This document shows positions 17,527 to 27,190 of a stretch of 64,000 bases of DNA, piece after piece. A model generated the notes under the pieces. It had not been told where the DNA came from. It was given only the letters and a program-made list of their open reading frames with translations, and searched no databases. The number at the start of each line of letters is the position of its first letter. Position 1 is the stretch's first letter. Origin of the DNA: Acinetobacter sp. NCu2D-2 (GTDB lineage Bacteria; Pseudomonadota; Gammaproteobacteria; Pseudomonadales; Moraxellaceae); NCBI RefSeq assembly GCF_001647675.1, contig NZ_CP015594.1, forward strand, positions 1,178,001 through 1,242,000. The letters are read 5' to 3'. The position numbers and the translations under genes were made by a program.

Positions 17527-20466
17527 ATGACTGTAGATGTCACTGAAACCATTTCAAATACTGTACATCCCGCGTTTCAGTTGGTACGTCAACACCATGT
17601 TGAAGCTTTAGACATTGCGGTGTCTGAATATAAACATAAAGTGACTGGCGCCATTCATTATCACTTGGCGACAAATCACGACGAAAATGTATTTCTAGTA
17701 GCATTTCGTACCCAGCCAATGGATTCGAAAGGTGAAGCTCACATTCTAGAACATACAGCATTATGCGGTTCTGAAAAATTCCCTGTGCGTGATCCATTCT
17801 TCCTGATGATTCGCCGTTCTTTAAATACCTTTATGAACGCATTCACCGCAGCAGATTGGACCGCTTACCCATTTGCGACACAAAATAAGAAAGACTTCCA
17901 AAACTTACTTGAAGTTTATATGGATGCTGCATTTGCTGCGAATTTGAATCCACTCGATTTTGCTCAGGAAGGCATTCGTATTGAGCTTGAAAATGGTGAG
18001 CCTGTTTATAAAGGCGTGGTCTTTAATGAAATGAAAGGGGCTATGAGTTCACCTTCAGATCAGTTGTATCATGCAGTTGCGCATCATTTATTCCCAAATA
18101 CAACGTATCACTACAATTCAGGTGGTGATCCTAAAGATATTCCTGATCTGACATACGAAGAATTGGTTCAGTTCTATAAAACGCATTATCATCCAAGTAA
18201 TGCGGTGTTTATGACCTTTGGTAATACGCCTGCGTATGACTTACAAGAACAGTTTGAAACACTCGCATTATCTAAATTTGATCAAGGCGAAACTTTATAT
18301 TCAACACCTGAAACACGTTTAGCAGCGCCAATTACTGTCACAGATACCTACGCGGTTGATGGTGAAGATCTTAAAGATAAGACTTATCACGTATTGTCAT
18401 GGTTATTGCCTGAAGCGAGTGATATTAAACTTCGTCTAGGTATGCGTCTCGTTGAAGGTATTTTACTTGAGGACTCAGCTTCACCACTGCGTCATTATTT
18501 AGAAACCTGTGGTTATGCTGAAGCAACCGGTCCATTCATGGGTGTGGATGACTCTAACTTTGAAATGACCTTCTACTGCGCAGTTCAAGGTTCTAACCCT
18601 GAACACACTGAAGAATTTAAAAATGGCGTTTTCAAAGTCTTAGAAGAAGTCGCTTCAAAACCTGTTGATCAAAACATGGTGGATGCGATTTTACATCAAA
18701 TTGAATTGCATCAACGCGAGATCAACGGCGATGGTACACCGTATGGTCTAAGCTTAATTTTAAGTGGTTTAAGTAGTGCAATTCATCATCGTGATCCAGT
18801 TGAAGTCTGGGACGTAGATTCTGCAATTGCAGCGGTGAAAGAAGAATTGAAAGATCCAATGTGGCTTTCAAACTTAATTAAAACCCATTTAATAGATAAT
18901 CCACATCGTGTGCAGTTGACACTTGTGCCTGATGCAGAAAAATCTGCGAAAGAAATTGCAGATGAAAAAGCACGTTTGGCTGAAATTGGTAAAAATCTGA
19001 CTGAAGAGCAAAAAGCTGAAATTGTGAAACAAACCGAAGCTTTGAATCTTCGTCAAGATACACCTGATGATCTTAACCTATTGCCAAAAGTAGGTTTGGA
19101 AGATGTACCTGCTGAGCTGCAAATTGTGCGTGGTCAATTGCGTGAAATTATCTGTAATGGTATTGATACACCATTAAACCTGTATCATGCGGGAACCAAT
19201 GGTATTTACTATCAACAGGTATTGGTGCAAATTCCTGATGAAGTTGTACAGTCGCCGTATTTTAACTTGCTTTCGATTTTAGTCGGTGAAGTAGGTGCGG
19301 GTGAATACGATTACTTGAGCTTCCAGCAGTTACAAACGGCTGTTAGTGGTGGCTTAGGTATGGGCGCATCGCTACGCTCAAAAGTTGATGATAAAAACAA
19401 AATCTCTGCGTGGTTGACCTTAACGACTAAATCTCTTGTTAATAACTTACAAGCCATTCAATTGTTAAAAACGGGTTTTGAACAACTTCGTTTTGATGAA
19501 AAAGATCGCATTATTGAGTTACTGCAACAACGTAAGACACGTTGGCAAGCACGCGTTTCAGGTTCAGGTCATAGTTATGCGATGCAAGCGGCTTCTCGCC
19601 ATCATAGCGCACTCGCATTACGTGACTATAAAAACACAGGACTTGGCGCGCTCAATTGGCTGGTTGAATTGTTAGCAAGCATTGAGAATGACGCAGCTGC
19701 TTACGATGCACTAATTGCAGAGCTTCAAGCGATTCACCGTGTTTTACTACAAGCGCCAAAACAGTTCTTATTGGTTTGTGAAGAACATCAATCTGAACAT
19801 TTAGTTGAAGAAGTTCAAACTGTTTGGGACAAACTTGCAGTTGATCGTGCATCTGTTGAATTAAAAAAAGTCGATACTCAAGTTAATGAAAAAGATGAAG
19901 CATGGTTAGTTCAAGCCAATGTACAGTTCTGTGCAGCTGCTTATCCAACAGTTGAAGTGTCACATCCTGATGCTGCGCCTTTGATGGTGCTTGCAGGATA
20001 TTTACGTAATGGTTTCTTGCATAGTGCTATTCGTGAGAAAGGTGGAGCTTATGGTGGCGGTGCAAGCTACGATGGAAATGCATGTTCATTCCGCTTCTAT
20101 AGCTATCGTGATCCACGTCTAGCAGAAACTTTCCAAGACTTTGAAGCGAGTATTGATTGGTTGCTCAATGCACCACAGCAACCACATCAGCTTGAGGAAG
20201 CGATTTTAGGTCTGATTGCAAGCATGGATAAACCAGGTTCGCCAGCAGGTGAGGCAATTACGGCATGTTATGCATATTTACATAAACGTACGCCTGCATT
20301 CCGTAAGCAAATGCGTGAGCGTTTACTCTCTGTAACCTTGGATGACTTGAAAAGAGTTGCACAACAGTATTTATTGAATCAAACAGCATCAAAAGCTGTT
20401 GTGGCTCCAATGGCAAAACGTGAAACTTTAGAACAACTCGGATTTGTGATTAAACAAGTTCAATAA
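17527..20466 (+). CDS. M16C insulinase-family zinc metallopeptidase (PreP-like)
   Basis: This 979-aa peptidase resembles the presequence protease/Cym1 branch of family M16, which degrades short unstructured peptides inside a clamshell. The inverted zinc motif HxxEH is His72-Ile-Leu-Glu75-His76, with the distal Glu in the FNEMKGAM region. The C-terminal half contains the conserved REKGGAYGGGASY motif. There is no signal peptide, so it is probably cytoplasmic. It starts at ATG 17527 behind AGGAG. The pldA gene follows 20 bp later. Confidence 0.92.
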   Translation: MTVDVTETISNTVHPAFQLVRQHHVEALDIAVSEYKHKVTGAIHYHLATNHDENVFLVAFRTQPMDSKGEAHILEHTALCGSEKFPVRDPFFLMIRRSLNTFMNAFTAADWTAYPFATQNKKDFQNLLEVYMDAAFAANLNPLDFAQEGIRIELENGEPVYKGVVFNEMKGAMSSPSDQLYHAVAHHLFPNTTYHYNSGGDPKDIPDLTYEELVQFYKTHYHPSNAVFMTFGNTPAYDLQEQFETLALSKFDQGETLYSTPETRLAAPITVTDTYAVDGEDLKDKTYHVLSWLLPEASDIKLRLGMRLVEGILLEDSASPLRHYLETCGYAEATGPFMGVDDSNFEMTFYCAVQGSNPEHTEEFKNGVFKVLEEVASKPVDQNMVDAILHQIELHQREINGDGTPYGLSLILSGLSSAIHHRDPVEVWDVDSAIAAVKEELKDPMWLSNLIKTHLIDNPHRVQLTLVPDAEKSAKEIADEKARLAEIGKNLTEEQKAEIVKQTEALNLRQDTPDDLNLLPKVGLEDVPAELQIVRGQLREIICNGIDTPLNLYHAGTNGIYYQQVLVQIPDEVVQSPYFNLLSILVGEVGAGEYDYLSFQQLQTAVSGGLGMGASLRSKVDDKNKISAWLTLTTKSLVNNLQAIQLLKTGFEQLRFDEKDRIIELLQQRKTRWQARVSGSGHSYAMQAASRHHSALALRDYKNTGLGALNWLVELLASIENDAAAYDALIAELQAIHRVLLQAPKQFLLVCEEHQSEHLVEEVQTVWDKLAVDRASVELKKVDTQVNEKDEAWLVQANVQFCAAAYPTVEVSHPDAAPLMVLAGYLRNGFLHSAIREKGGAYGGGASYDGNACSFRFYSYRDPRLAETFQDFEASIDWLLNAPQQPHQLEEAILGLIASMDKPGSPAGEAITACYAYLHKRTPAFRKQMRERLLSVTLDDLKRVAQQYLLNQTASKAVVAPMAKRETLEQLGFVIKQVQ

Positions 20467-20486
20467 AATTATAAAAGGACCCTCAG

Positions 20487-21635
20487 ATGGCGCTTAATGC
20501 TTTTAAGCGCTCAACAATGGCACTGAGCATTTCGCTCGGTGCTTTTGTTGTAGTGCATGCTGAAAATGGAACAATTCATGCTGTACCTGACAGTCCGATG
20601 CCAGCGACTGCAGAAGCGTGTTCAGCTGTTGAAACCAATTCAGAACGTTTGGCTTGTTACGATGCTGTATTTAAAGCAAAACCAGATACTCAGCCGATTA
20701 TCTCTGAACGTCGTGCTGCAGCAGAATTGGCCCCTGAACCGGATAATCTAAAAGCGAAAATTAGTAGTGCAGTGTCAAATATCTACGCGACTGAAGCCAC
20801 GAAACTGACGCCTGAACTTTCTTTAATGGATAGCCGTTGGGAACTATCTCCTGAAAGTAAGTTGGGGACATGGAATATTCGAGCTTACCAGCCTGTCTAT
20901 TTGATGCCAGTGTTCTGGACCAGTAATAAAAACGAACGTCCACGTAGTGAAAATCCTGAAAATACGGTTTCTGCTGAAGATGAACGTCCCTTAACTTCTA
21001 ATGAAGCAAAATTCCAGCTGTCGCTCAAAACCAAAGCAGTTGAAAATATCTTTGGTGATAACGGTGATTTGTGGCTGGGCTATACGCAAAGTTCACGTTG
21101 GCAAGTCTATAACGGGGATGAGTCACGACCGTTCCGCGAAACCAATTATGAACCTGAAGCAACCTTGATGTTTAGAACTAATTACGAGTTATTAGGTCTG
21201 AACTGGCGCTTATTGGGTTTAACTTTAAATCACCAGTCGAATGGTCGTTCAGATCCTTGGTCACGAAGTTGGAATCGCGTGATGCTGAACTTAGGTTTTG
21301 AGCGTGATAACTTCGCCCTGATGATTCGCCCTTGGTATCGCATTAAAGAAGATTTTAAAGACGACAATAACCCGGATATTACCGACTATATTGGACGTGG
21401 TGATATCAACATGTTCTACCGCTGGAATGAACATGATTTTTCTGTGCTACTACGCCATAGTTTTAAAGATGGTGAAGATAACCGCGGTGCAGTACGCTTT
21501 GATTGGTCATTCCCAATCAGTGGACGCTTACGCGGTAATTTCCAACTCTTTGATGGCTATGGTGAAAGTATGATTGATTATAATCACCGTGCGACCTACT
21601 TGGGATTGGGTGTTTCACTGATGAATTGGTTCTAA
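20487..21635 (+). CDS. pldA: Outer-membrane phospholipase A (OMPLA)
   Basis: This 382-aa outer-membrane beta-barrel enzyme hydrolyses phospholipids that reach the outer leaflet. An N-terminal signal peptide (about residues 1-25) is followed by a periplasmic extension longer than in E. coli, then the barrel. The catalytic triad is clear in NHQSNGRSDPWSRSWNR: His249, Ser251 and Asn263, with exactly the E. coli spacing (142/144/156). Calcium-dependent dimer activation is known for the family. It starts behind AAAAGGA and ends at a strong terminator. Confidence 0.94.
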   Translation: MALNAFKRSTMALSISLGAFVVVHAENGTIHAVPDSPMPATAEACSAVETNSERLACYDAVFKAKPDTQPIISERRAAAELAPEPDNLKAKISSAVSNIYATEATKLTPELSLMDSRWELSPESKLGTWNIRAYQPVYLMPVFWTSNKNERPRSENPENTVSAEDERPLTSNEAKFQLSLKTKAVENIFGDNGDLWLGYTQSSRWQVYNGDESRPFRETNYEPEATLMFRTNYELLGLNWRLLGLTLNHQSNGRSDPWSRSWNRVMLNLGFERDNFALMIRPWYRIKEDFKDDNNPDITDYIGRGDINMFYRWNEHDFSVLLRHSFKDGEDNRGAVRFDWSFPISGRLRGNFQLFDGYGESMIDYNHRATYLGLGVSLMNWF

Positions 21636-21654
21636 ATATCAGTTTTGGAATAAT

Positions 21655-21683
21655 AAAAAACCACGCTTTTGCGTGGTTTTTTT
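21655..21683. terminator. Bidirectional terminator between pldA and trkH-like gene
   Basis: A perfect stem AAAAAACCACGC/GCGTGGTTTTTT with a TTTT loop carries T-runs on both strands and serves the two convergent transcripts. Confidence 0.9.
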
Positions 21684-21692
21684 CATCTAAAA

Positions 21693-23030
21693 TTAACCGA
21701 CTTGAATTTCTGCCGATGGATGTTTAATTCGGCTTCTTTTCGGTGTTGCAATAAAATATGCCAAGGTTAGAGGACCTAAACGACCTGCAAACATTAAAAG
21801 CATAATAATGAATAAACTGGCAGGTTGCAGTTCTTCGGTAATACCGCGAGATAAACCCACGGTGCAGGCTGCAGAAACTGCTTCAAACAGAATGTCTAAA
21901 AAGTCTAAATCAGGTTCTAAAATCAATAAGGTAAAGAAGCCCATCATGATCAGACCGGCGGTGATACACACGACAGATAAGGCTTTAAAAGCTGCTTGTT
22001 TAGAAATCGAGTGTTTAAATAGTCGCGTTTCTTCTTCACGGCGTAAGAAGCTAATGACACTTAAAATCACCACAATAAACGTTCCAACTTTAATACCGCC
22101 TGCAGTACTTAGTGAGCCACCACCAATAAACATCAACATCATGGTGACTAAAGTTGAAGCATCGGTCAATTGATCCATCGGTAAGCTATAAAACCCTGAA
22201 GAGCGGGGTACAGTGGCATGGAACCATGCATTTAAGGCTTGATCACCTAAACTCATTAAACCTAATGTTTGTGGGTTAGATGCTTCTAATAGCCAAATCA
22301 CGATAAAGGCAGTTAAGTTCAAACCACAGATGGTGGTAATGATTAACTTGCTATTGGGTGTCAGTTTTTTCCAGCGTTTATGGCGTTTAATATCCATTAG
22401 CACTAAAAAGCCGATACCACCGAGGATATACAGCATACTAATGGTAAAGGTAACAAAGTACTGTCCTGAAAAGCTCATTAAACTGTTGGGGAACAGCGAA
22501 AACCCTCCATTGTTAAAGGCTGAAACACTATAGAAAGCTGCATAGAAAAAGGCTTGATTGAAATTGTAGTCTTGCATCCAAGCAATTGTGAGAATAATGG
22601 TGCCAATTGCTTCAAAAAATAGTGAGTAAATAAAGACCGCTTTAATCGTGTGGGTAACTTTCTTTAAACTGGTTTGACCAATAGACTCTTGTGCCATCAC
22701 TTGCTGTTTTAAGCCTAATTTGGGCGCAAGGCTGACCACTGCTAAGATTGCAAAGGTCATAAAACCTAAGCCACCGCACTGTAGTAACAGCATAATCACG
22801 ACTTTCCCAAACACGGTATACGCTTCACCGACATTAACAACAGATAGTCCTGTAATCGTTACGGCGGATGTTGCAGTAAAAATTGCCTGCATCCATGTGA
22901 CATCTTGATGATGCGCAACGGGCAGCATGAGAAGAATAGATCCGATAATAATCAGCACCAAAAAGCCCAAGGCCAATAAACTGGGTGGGCTTAAATTGAT
23001 GGTTCGATTTTTCTCTACTAGTTTTTTCAT
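21693..23030 (-). CDS. TrkH/KtrB-type potassium uptake channel subunit
   Basis: This 445-aa inner-membrane protein belongs to the TrkH/TrkG/KtrB superfamily. Four M1-P-M2 repeats are suggested by four filter-like segments: TSAVTITGLSVV, SVSAFNNGGFS, ATVPRSSGFYS and SAACTVGLSRG, each with the conserved Gly of the selectivity filter. The length is nearer KtrB (about 450) than TrkH (about 480). It is encoded just after its regulatory partner, with a 4-bp ATGA overlap, so the two are made together. Confidence 0.92.
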   Translation of the reverse strand: MKKLVEKNRTINLSPPSLLALGFLVLIIIGSILLMLPVAHHQDVTWMQAIFTATSAVTITGLSVVNVGEAYTVFGKVVIMLLLQCGGLGFMTFAILAVVSLAPKLGLKQQVMAQESIGQTSLKKVTHTIKAVFIYSLFFEAIGTIILTIAWMQDYNFNQAFFYAAFYSVSAFNNGGFSLFPNSLMSFSGQYFVTFTISMLYILGGIGFLVLMDIKRHKRWKKLTPNSKLIITTICGLNLTAFIVIWLLEASNPQTLGLMSLGDQALNAWFHATVPRSSGFYSLPMDQLTDASTLVTMMLMFIGGGSLSTAGGIKVGTFIVVILSVISFLRREEETRLFKHSISKQAAFKALSVVCITAGLIMMGFFTLLILEPDLDFLDILFEAVSAACTVGLSRGITEELQPASLFIIMLLMFAGRLGPLTLAYFIATPKRSRIKHPSAEIQVG

Positions 23031-23683
23031 GCGTGTTTAAAATACTTAGAAAGACGGCGCAAAGGTTCTAATAGACCTTCAACGACAAGGAAATCATCGG
23101 TCTGTAAAATTAGATTTGGGTCTAAAGAATATTGTAATTCTTCACCACGCTTATGCATTAATGTTTTAACTTCAGGCACATGATCCATTAATTGATGTAG
23201 ACGCATACCGTTTTGTTCAGCATCAATTTTGATTTTTACAATAAAATGATCATCTTCTAATGCCATATAACGGCTGACCATTGGGTAGCTTAATGACTGT
23301 GCCACACGGACGCCCATGTCTTCTTCAGGATGAATAATTTTATCCACGCCTAAATGGGTTAAAATCATATGATGCGCTTTCGATTTGGCTTTAGCCCAAA
23401 TTTTTTTAACGCCCATATTTTTAAGATGGAGTACGCATAAAATACTGGCTTCGATGTCTTCACCAATCGCGACCACAACGGCTTCACATTTTTGAACATT
23501 AAGTTCATCTAAAACGTGTTCATCTGTCGCATCAGCAATCACGGCATGACTTAGTTGATCTGAAATATTTTCAACGAATTTTTTATTTGAATCTATGCCA
23601 ATGACATCATGATTTAAGCTCATGAGTTGCGTGGCAATCGTGGCACCGAAGCTTCCTAGGCCAATCACAGCAAATAGTGCCAT
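23027..23683 (-). CDS. TrkA/KtrA-type RCK regulatory subunit
   Basis: This 218-aa cytoplasmic ring protein gates the adjacent potassium channel in response to nucleotides. The N-terminal Rossmann RCK-N domain has the dinucleotide motif GLGSFG (residues 8-13) and an acidic residue after strand 2 (GIDSNKK). An RCK-C domain (about 140-215) follows. A single RCK unit, rather than the double unit of TrkA, makes it KtrA-like. Confidence 0.92.
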   Translation of the reverse strand: MALFAVIGLGSFGATIATQLMSLNHDVIGIDSNKKFVENISDQLSHAVIADATDEHVLDELNVQKCEAVVVAIGEDIEASILCVLHLKNMGVKKIWAKAKSKAHHMILTHLGVDKIIHPEEDMGVRVAQSLSYPMVSRYMALEDDHFIVKIKIDAEQNGMRLHQLMDHVPEVKTLMHKRGEELQYSLDPNLILQTDDFLVVEGLLEPLRRLSKYFKHA

Positions 23684-23811
23684 GGATATAAGAACCTCTA
23701 TTTTTAATCATGCAGATTGAATTAGTAAAATTTTGCCATAAATTTGAAAGATTTAATCCAATCCTGAAGATTTAATTGTTGTGATCGGGTTAATACTCAA
23801 ATGAAGCTATT

Positions 23812-23836
23812 AAAAAACCGCCTCGAAAGGCGGTTT
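23812..23836 (-). terminator. Terminator after ilvA
   Basis: The stem AAACCGCC/GGCGGTTT (23815-23836 region) with a short loop is followed on the minus strand by TTTTTTAA, immediately after the ilvA stop. Confidence 0.85.
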
Positions 23837-23850
23837 CAAAAAGTTTTATC

Positions 23851-25389
23851 TTATTTCAGGAAACGTTGATAACCTAAGTTATTGGTAATTTCTTGGTATG
23901 GATAAGTGATATTTTCTAGGGTTTCCACTAAGCCATCTGGGTTTTGTTGAGCATCTTCCGCTTCAAGACCAACCAATACACGACCTTCTGCTGCACCATG
24001 GTTACGGTAATGGAACAGGGTAATGTTATGCGTTGGACCAAGACGTTCCAAGAATGTTAATAGCGCGCCTGGACGTTCAGGGAATTCCACACGGAATAAA
24101 CGTTCATTCTCAATATCAGCATGACCACCGATTAAATAACGAATATGTAGCTTCGCCACTTCATCATCCGATAAATCATCTACGTCATATTGGAATTTCA
24201 AGGTTTCATAGATTTCTTGACGTTCTTTTTCGCCGTTTTTCAAACTAATGCCAACGAACACTTGTGCAGCTGTTGCATCACTCGCACGGTAGTTAAACTC
24301 AGTAATGTTACGACCCTGAAGTGCACGGCAGAATTTTAAGAACGCGCCTTTTTCCTCAGGAATGGTCACTGCAAAAATCGCTTCTTTGCGTTCACCAAGC
24401 TCTGTACGTTCCGCAATATAACGTAAACGGTCGAAGTTCATGTTGGCGCCACACACGATCGACACCATGTTTTTGCCTGTTAAGCCATGTTCAGCGACAT
24501 ATTTTTTGATCCCTGCAAGTGCCATTGCACCTGATGGCTCAACAATGCTACGGCATTCGTCATAAGTATCTTTAATTGCAGCACAGATTTCGTCTGTATT
24601 CACAAGTACAACATTTGGCTCAACAATTGGACCAGAATTGTCAGATTTTTGCAGACGAATCACATCAAATGGTTTTTCACCAATTTGTGCAACAGCTGTA
24701 CCATCGGCAAATAGACCCACAGAGGGCAGAATTACACGTTCATTGGCTTCTAATGCAGCTTTTAAACATGCGGATTCGTCATATTCCACAGGAATGACTT
24801 TGACATGCGGAGCAACATCACCAAGGTAAGCTGCAACACCTGCGATCAAACCGCCGCCGCCTACAGCAACGAAGACATATTCCACATCACGCCATTGACG
24901 TAAGATTTCATTGGCAATAGTTCCTTGACCAGCCATCACGAGTTCATCGTCATAAGGTGGAATAAAGGTCATACCATCTTCAGCCGCACGCGCGATGGCA
25001 TATTTATTGGCAATATCAAAAGAGTCGCCATGTAAAACAACTTCACCACCTAAGCGTTTTACTGCCTGAACTTTAATATCTGGTGTGGTTTTTGGCATCA
25101 CAATAATCGCACGAATGCCGAGTTTTTTTCCTGAAAGTGCAACACCTTGCGCATGGTTACCCGCAGATGCCGTAATGACACCACGTTCCAGTTGTTCTTT
25201 TGGGAGTTGACTAATTCTGTTATAGGCACCGCGGAGTTTAAAAGAGAATACGGGTTGGAGGTCTTCACGTTTAAAACGAATATTATTATTAAGACGTTCA
25301 CTAATTCGTGGTGCCGCTTCGAGTGGAGTTTCGATCGCAACATCGTAAACCGTTGCTTGTAAAATTTGTCGAACCAAACGAGACAGCAT
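23851..25389 (-). CDS. ilvA: Biosynthetic threonine ammonia-lyase
   Basis: This 512-aa PLP enzyme deaminates L-threonine to 2-oxobutanoate, the first committed step to isoleucine. The N-terminal catalytic domain has the PLP Lys in SFKLRGAYN, the phosphate loop GGGGLIAG and SAGNHAQG. The C-terminal third contains two ACT-like regulatory domains that mediate isoleucine feedback inhibition (ITEFNYRASD, then ITLFHYRNHG). Length and the double regulatory domain identify the biosynthetic rather than catabolic enzyme. It is divergent from rpiA. Confidence 0.96.
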   Translation of the reverse strand: MLSRLVRQILQATVYDVAIETPLEAAPRISERLNNNIRFKREDLQPVFSFKLRGAYNRISQLPKEQLERGVITASAGNHAQGVALSGKKLGIRAIIVMPKTTPDIKVQAVKRLGGEVVLHGDSFDIANKYAIARAAEDGMTFIPPYDDELVMAGQGTIANEILRQWRDVEYVFVAVGGGGLIAGVAAYLGDVAPHVKVIPVEYDESACLKAALEANERVILPSVGLFADGTAVAQIGEKPFDVIRLQKSDNSGPIVEPNVVLVNTDEICAAIKDTYDECRSIVEPSGAMALAGIKKYVAEHGLTGKNMVSIVCGANMNFDRLRYIAERTELGERKEAIFAVTIPEEKGAFLKFCRALQGRNITEFNYRASDATAAQVFVGISLKNGEKERQEIYETLKFQYDVDDLSDDEVAKLHIRYLIGGHADIENERLFRVEFPERPGALLTFLERLGPTHNITLFHYRNHGAAEGRVLVGLEAEDAQQNPDGLVETLENITYPYQEITNNLGYQRFLK

Positions 25390-25493
25390 GTTAATTTTCC
25401 ATCTAACAGTTTAAAATAGACCTTTATTGTAACAAACCATGCGGCTTTGCGGGTCAAAAATACTGCGAAAGTCCAAAATAGTTGAGTGAAGTC

Positions 25494-26165
25494 ATGAGTC
25501 TATATGCAACCCAAGATGAGAAAAAGCAAGCTGCAGCCAAAGCGGCTTTAAAACACTTACCAAAAGGCGGCATTTTAGGCGTAGGTACTGGTAGTACTGT
25601 TAACTTCTTAATTGATCTTCTCCCAGAGCTTCAATTGGAAGCGGCTGTTGCAAGTTCTGAAGCAACTGCACAGCGTTTAAAAAAATTAGGTATTGAAGTG
25701 GTCGACATGAATTCAGTTTCAGGTCTTGACGCTTATGTCGATGGTGCAGACGAAATCGATCGTCATATGCACATGATTAAAGGTGGTGGTGCTGCGCTAA
25801 CTCGTGAAAAAATCGTGGCGTCTATTGCGAAAAAATTCGTATGTATCGTTGACGATTCAAAATGGGTTGAGCAATTGGGTCGTGATTTTCCGCTTCCTGT
25901 TGAAGTGATTCCAATGGCGCGTTCTGCTGTGGCGCGTAAAATCGTTTCTTTAGGTGGTGATCCTGCTTACCGTGAAGGTGTCGTGACCGACAATGGCAAT
26001 GTGATTTTAGATGTTCATAATTTGAATATCTTAAACGCGCTTGAACTTGAAAAAACTATTAACGACATCCCTGGTGTTGTATGTAACGGTATTTTCGCGT
26101 TAAACAAAGCTGATATTGCAATCGTTGCGACCAATAACGGTATTGAAGAACATACTGCTGTCTAA
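25494..26165 (+). CDS. rpiA: Ribose-5-phosphate isomerase A
   Basis: This 223-aa enzyme interconverts ribose 5-phosphate and ribulose 5-phosphate in the pentose phosphate pathway. Diagnostic motifs are [10 protein letters not shown] (phosphate loop), DGADEID with the catalytic acid region, and [11 protein letters not shown] with the active-site Lys. ATG 25494 is chosen; an in-frame TTG four codons earlier would add little and lacks a better ribosome site. It is followed by a repeat-like intergenic element that contains its probable terminator. Confidence 0.95.
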   Translation: MSLYATQDEKKQAAAKAALKHLPKGGILGVGTGSTVNFLIDLLPELQLEAAVASSEATAQRLKKLGIEVVDMNSVSGLDAYVDGADEIDRHMHMIKGGGAALTREKIVASIAKKFVCIVDDSKWVEQLGRDFPLPVEVIPMARSAVARKIVSLGGDPAYREGVVTDNGNVILDVHNLNILNALELEKTINDIPGVVCNGIFALNKADIAIVATNNGIEEHTAV

Positions 26166-26170
26166 TTCTA

Positions 26171-26280
26171 AATCTCCCTAAATCCCTCTTTAATAAAGAG
26201 GGACTTTTCTCTCTCCTTTTTTAAGGAAGGACTTCCCCCTTAGAAAAGGTGAGAAGCACTGCTTCGCAAGGAGGGGGATT
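26171..26280. repeat. Palindrome-rich intergenic repeat element after rpiA
   Basis: This 110-bp purine/pyrimidine-skewed element starts AATCTCCCT and ends GGAGGGGGATT, so its ends are near-inverted. Inside are nested stems: CCCTCTT/AAGAGGG (26184-26202), a CTCCTTTTTT/AAGGAAGG region, and GAAGCA/TGCTTC (about 26253-26265). It resembles dispersed intergenic palindromes, possibly a miniature mobile element. The first stem with following ACTTTTCT may end rpiA transcription. Confidence 0.5.
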
Positions 26281-26302
26281 AAAATAATGATTAAATAAAA
26301 AA

Positions 26303-26986
26303 ATGACCCTATCCCAACTCCCAGAAATTCAAATTACTCGTAATCTACGCTCAACTCGACTGCGTCTAAGAATCGATGGACAGCAGATTAAACTCACAGC
26401 ACCTGTATTTTGTACGCAGCGTCAAATACAAAATTTTATCCAGCAATCTGAAGGTTGGATCATTAAAACATGGCAGGCACAGCAGCAGCGCGTTGAGAGC
26501 ATTGAGCGGATTTTGCCCAGTGAAATTCAGTTATTTGATCGAAGTACAGCGATTCAAACTCAATACAACACACAAAAACAAAACTATATATACGACGATG
26601 TACAGAATGTACTAACTGTAAGTACCCGCCAACCTGAAATTTATTTAAAGCAGTTTGTGATCGAATATGCTAAACAGGTTTTGCCTCTGTATTTGAAAGC
26701 TGTTTCAGAACAAATTGGACTGAATTATCAGCAGTGTAAAATTCGGCAGCCCAAAACACGTTGGGGGAGTTGTTCAGCGAAGCATGACATTATGCTCAAC
26801 AGTGGCATTGTTTTATTTCAAGAATCAGTAGTGCGTTATTTATGTGTGCATGAGTTGGCGCATACTCGGCATTTTGACCATAGCGCACGTTTTTGGGCAT
26901 TAGTACAGCAGTTTGATCCAAATCATAAAATACATCGACAATTGTTAAAAAATACACCACTGCCGTATTGGTGGAATGAAAGTTAA
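26303..26986 (+). CDS. YgjP-like M48/WLM-type metallopeptidase-fold protein
   Basis: This 227-aa protein belongs to the DUF45/YgjP family. The zinc motif HExxH appears as HELAHTRHFDHS, preceded by the family hallmark KTRWGSCS (about residues 151-158), with a distal acidic region near the C-terminus. E. coli YgjP has been reported to hydrolyse UTP, but substrate here is unknown. It starts at ATG 26303 with little ribosome-site signal. It follows the repeat element after rpiA and is probably transcribed separately. Confidence 0.88.
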   Translation: MTLSQLPEIQITRNLRSTRLRLRIDGQQIKLTAPVFCTQRQIQNFIQQSEGWIIKTWQAQQQRVESIERILPSEIQLFDRSTAIQTQYNTQKQNYIYDDVQNVLTVSTRQPEIYLKQFVIEYAKQVLPLYLKAVSEQIGLNYQQCKIRQPKTRWGSCSAKHDIMLNSGIVLFQESVVRYLCVHELAHTRHFDHSARFWALVQQFDPNHKIHRQLLKNTPLPYWWNES

Positions 26987-27190
26987 TTTGTATTTTAATT
27001 CACCATAAATCTGCTAAAAAAAGCATAAAAAAATATAAGTCAGTATCGAATAAATTCTTGATAACTTATCACTTTTGATTGTTTTTCAAACCTAAAACTC
27101 TTTTCTAGAATGGCGAAAAATAAGGCGTTGCATAGTCTAGTTCAAAGTGCTGAGCAGTCGTAATTCAACTCATTTTTGTGGAAAATTTTT

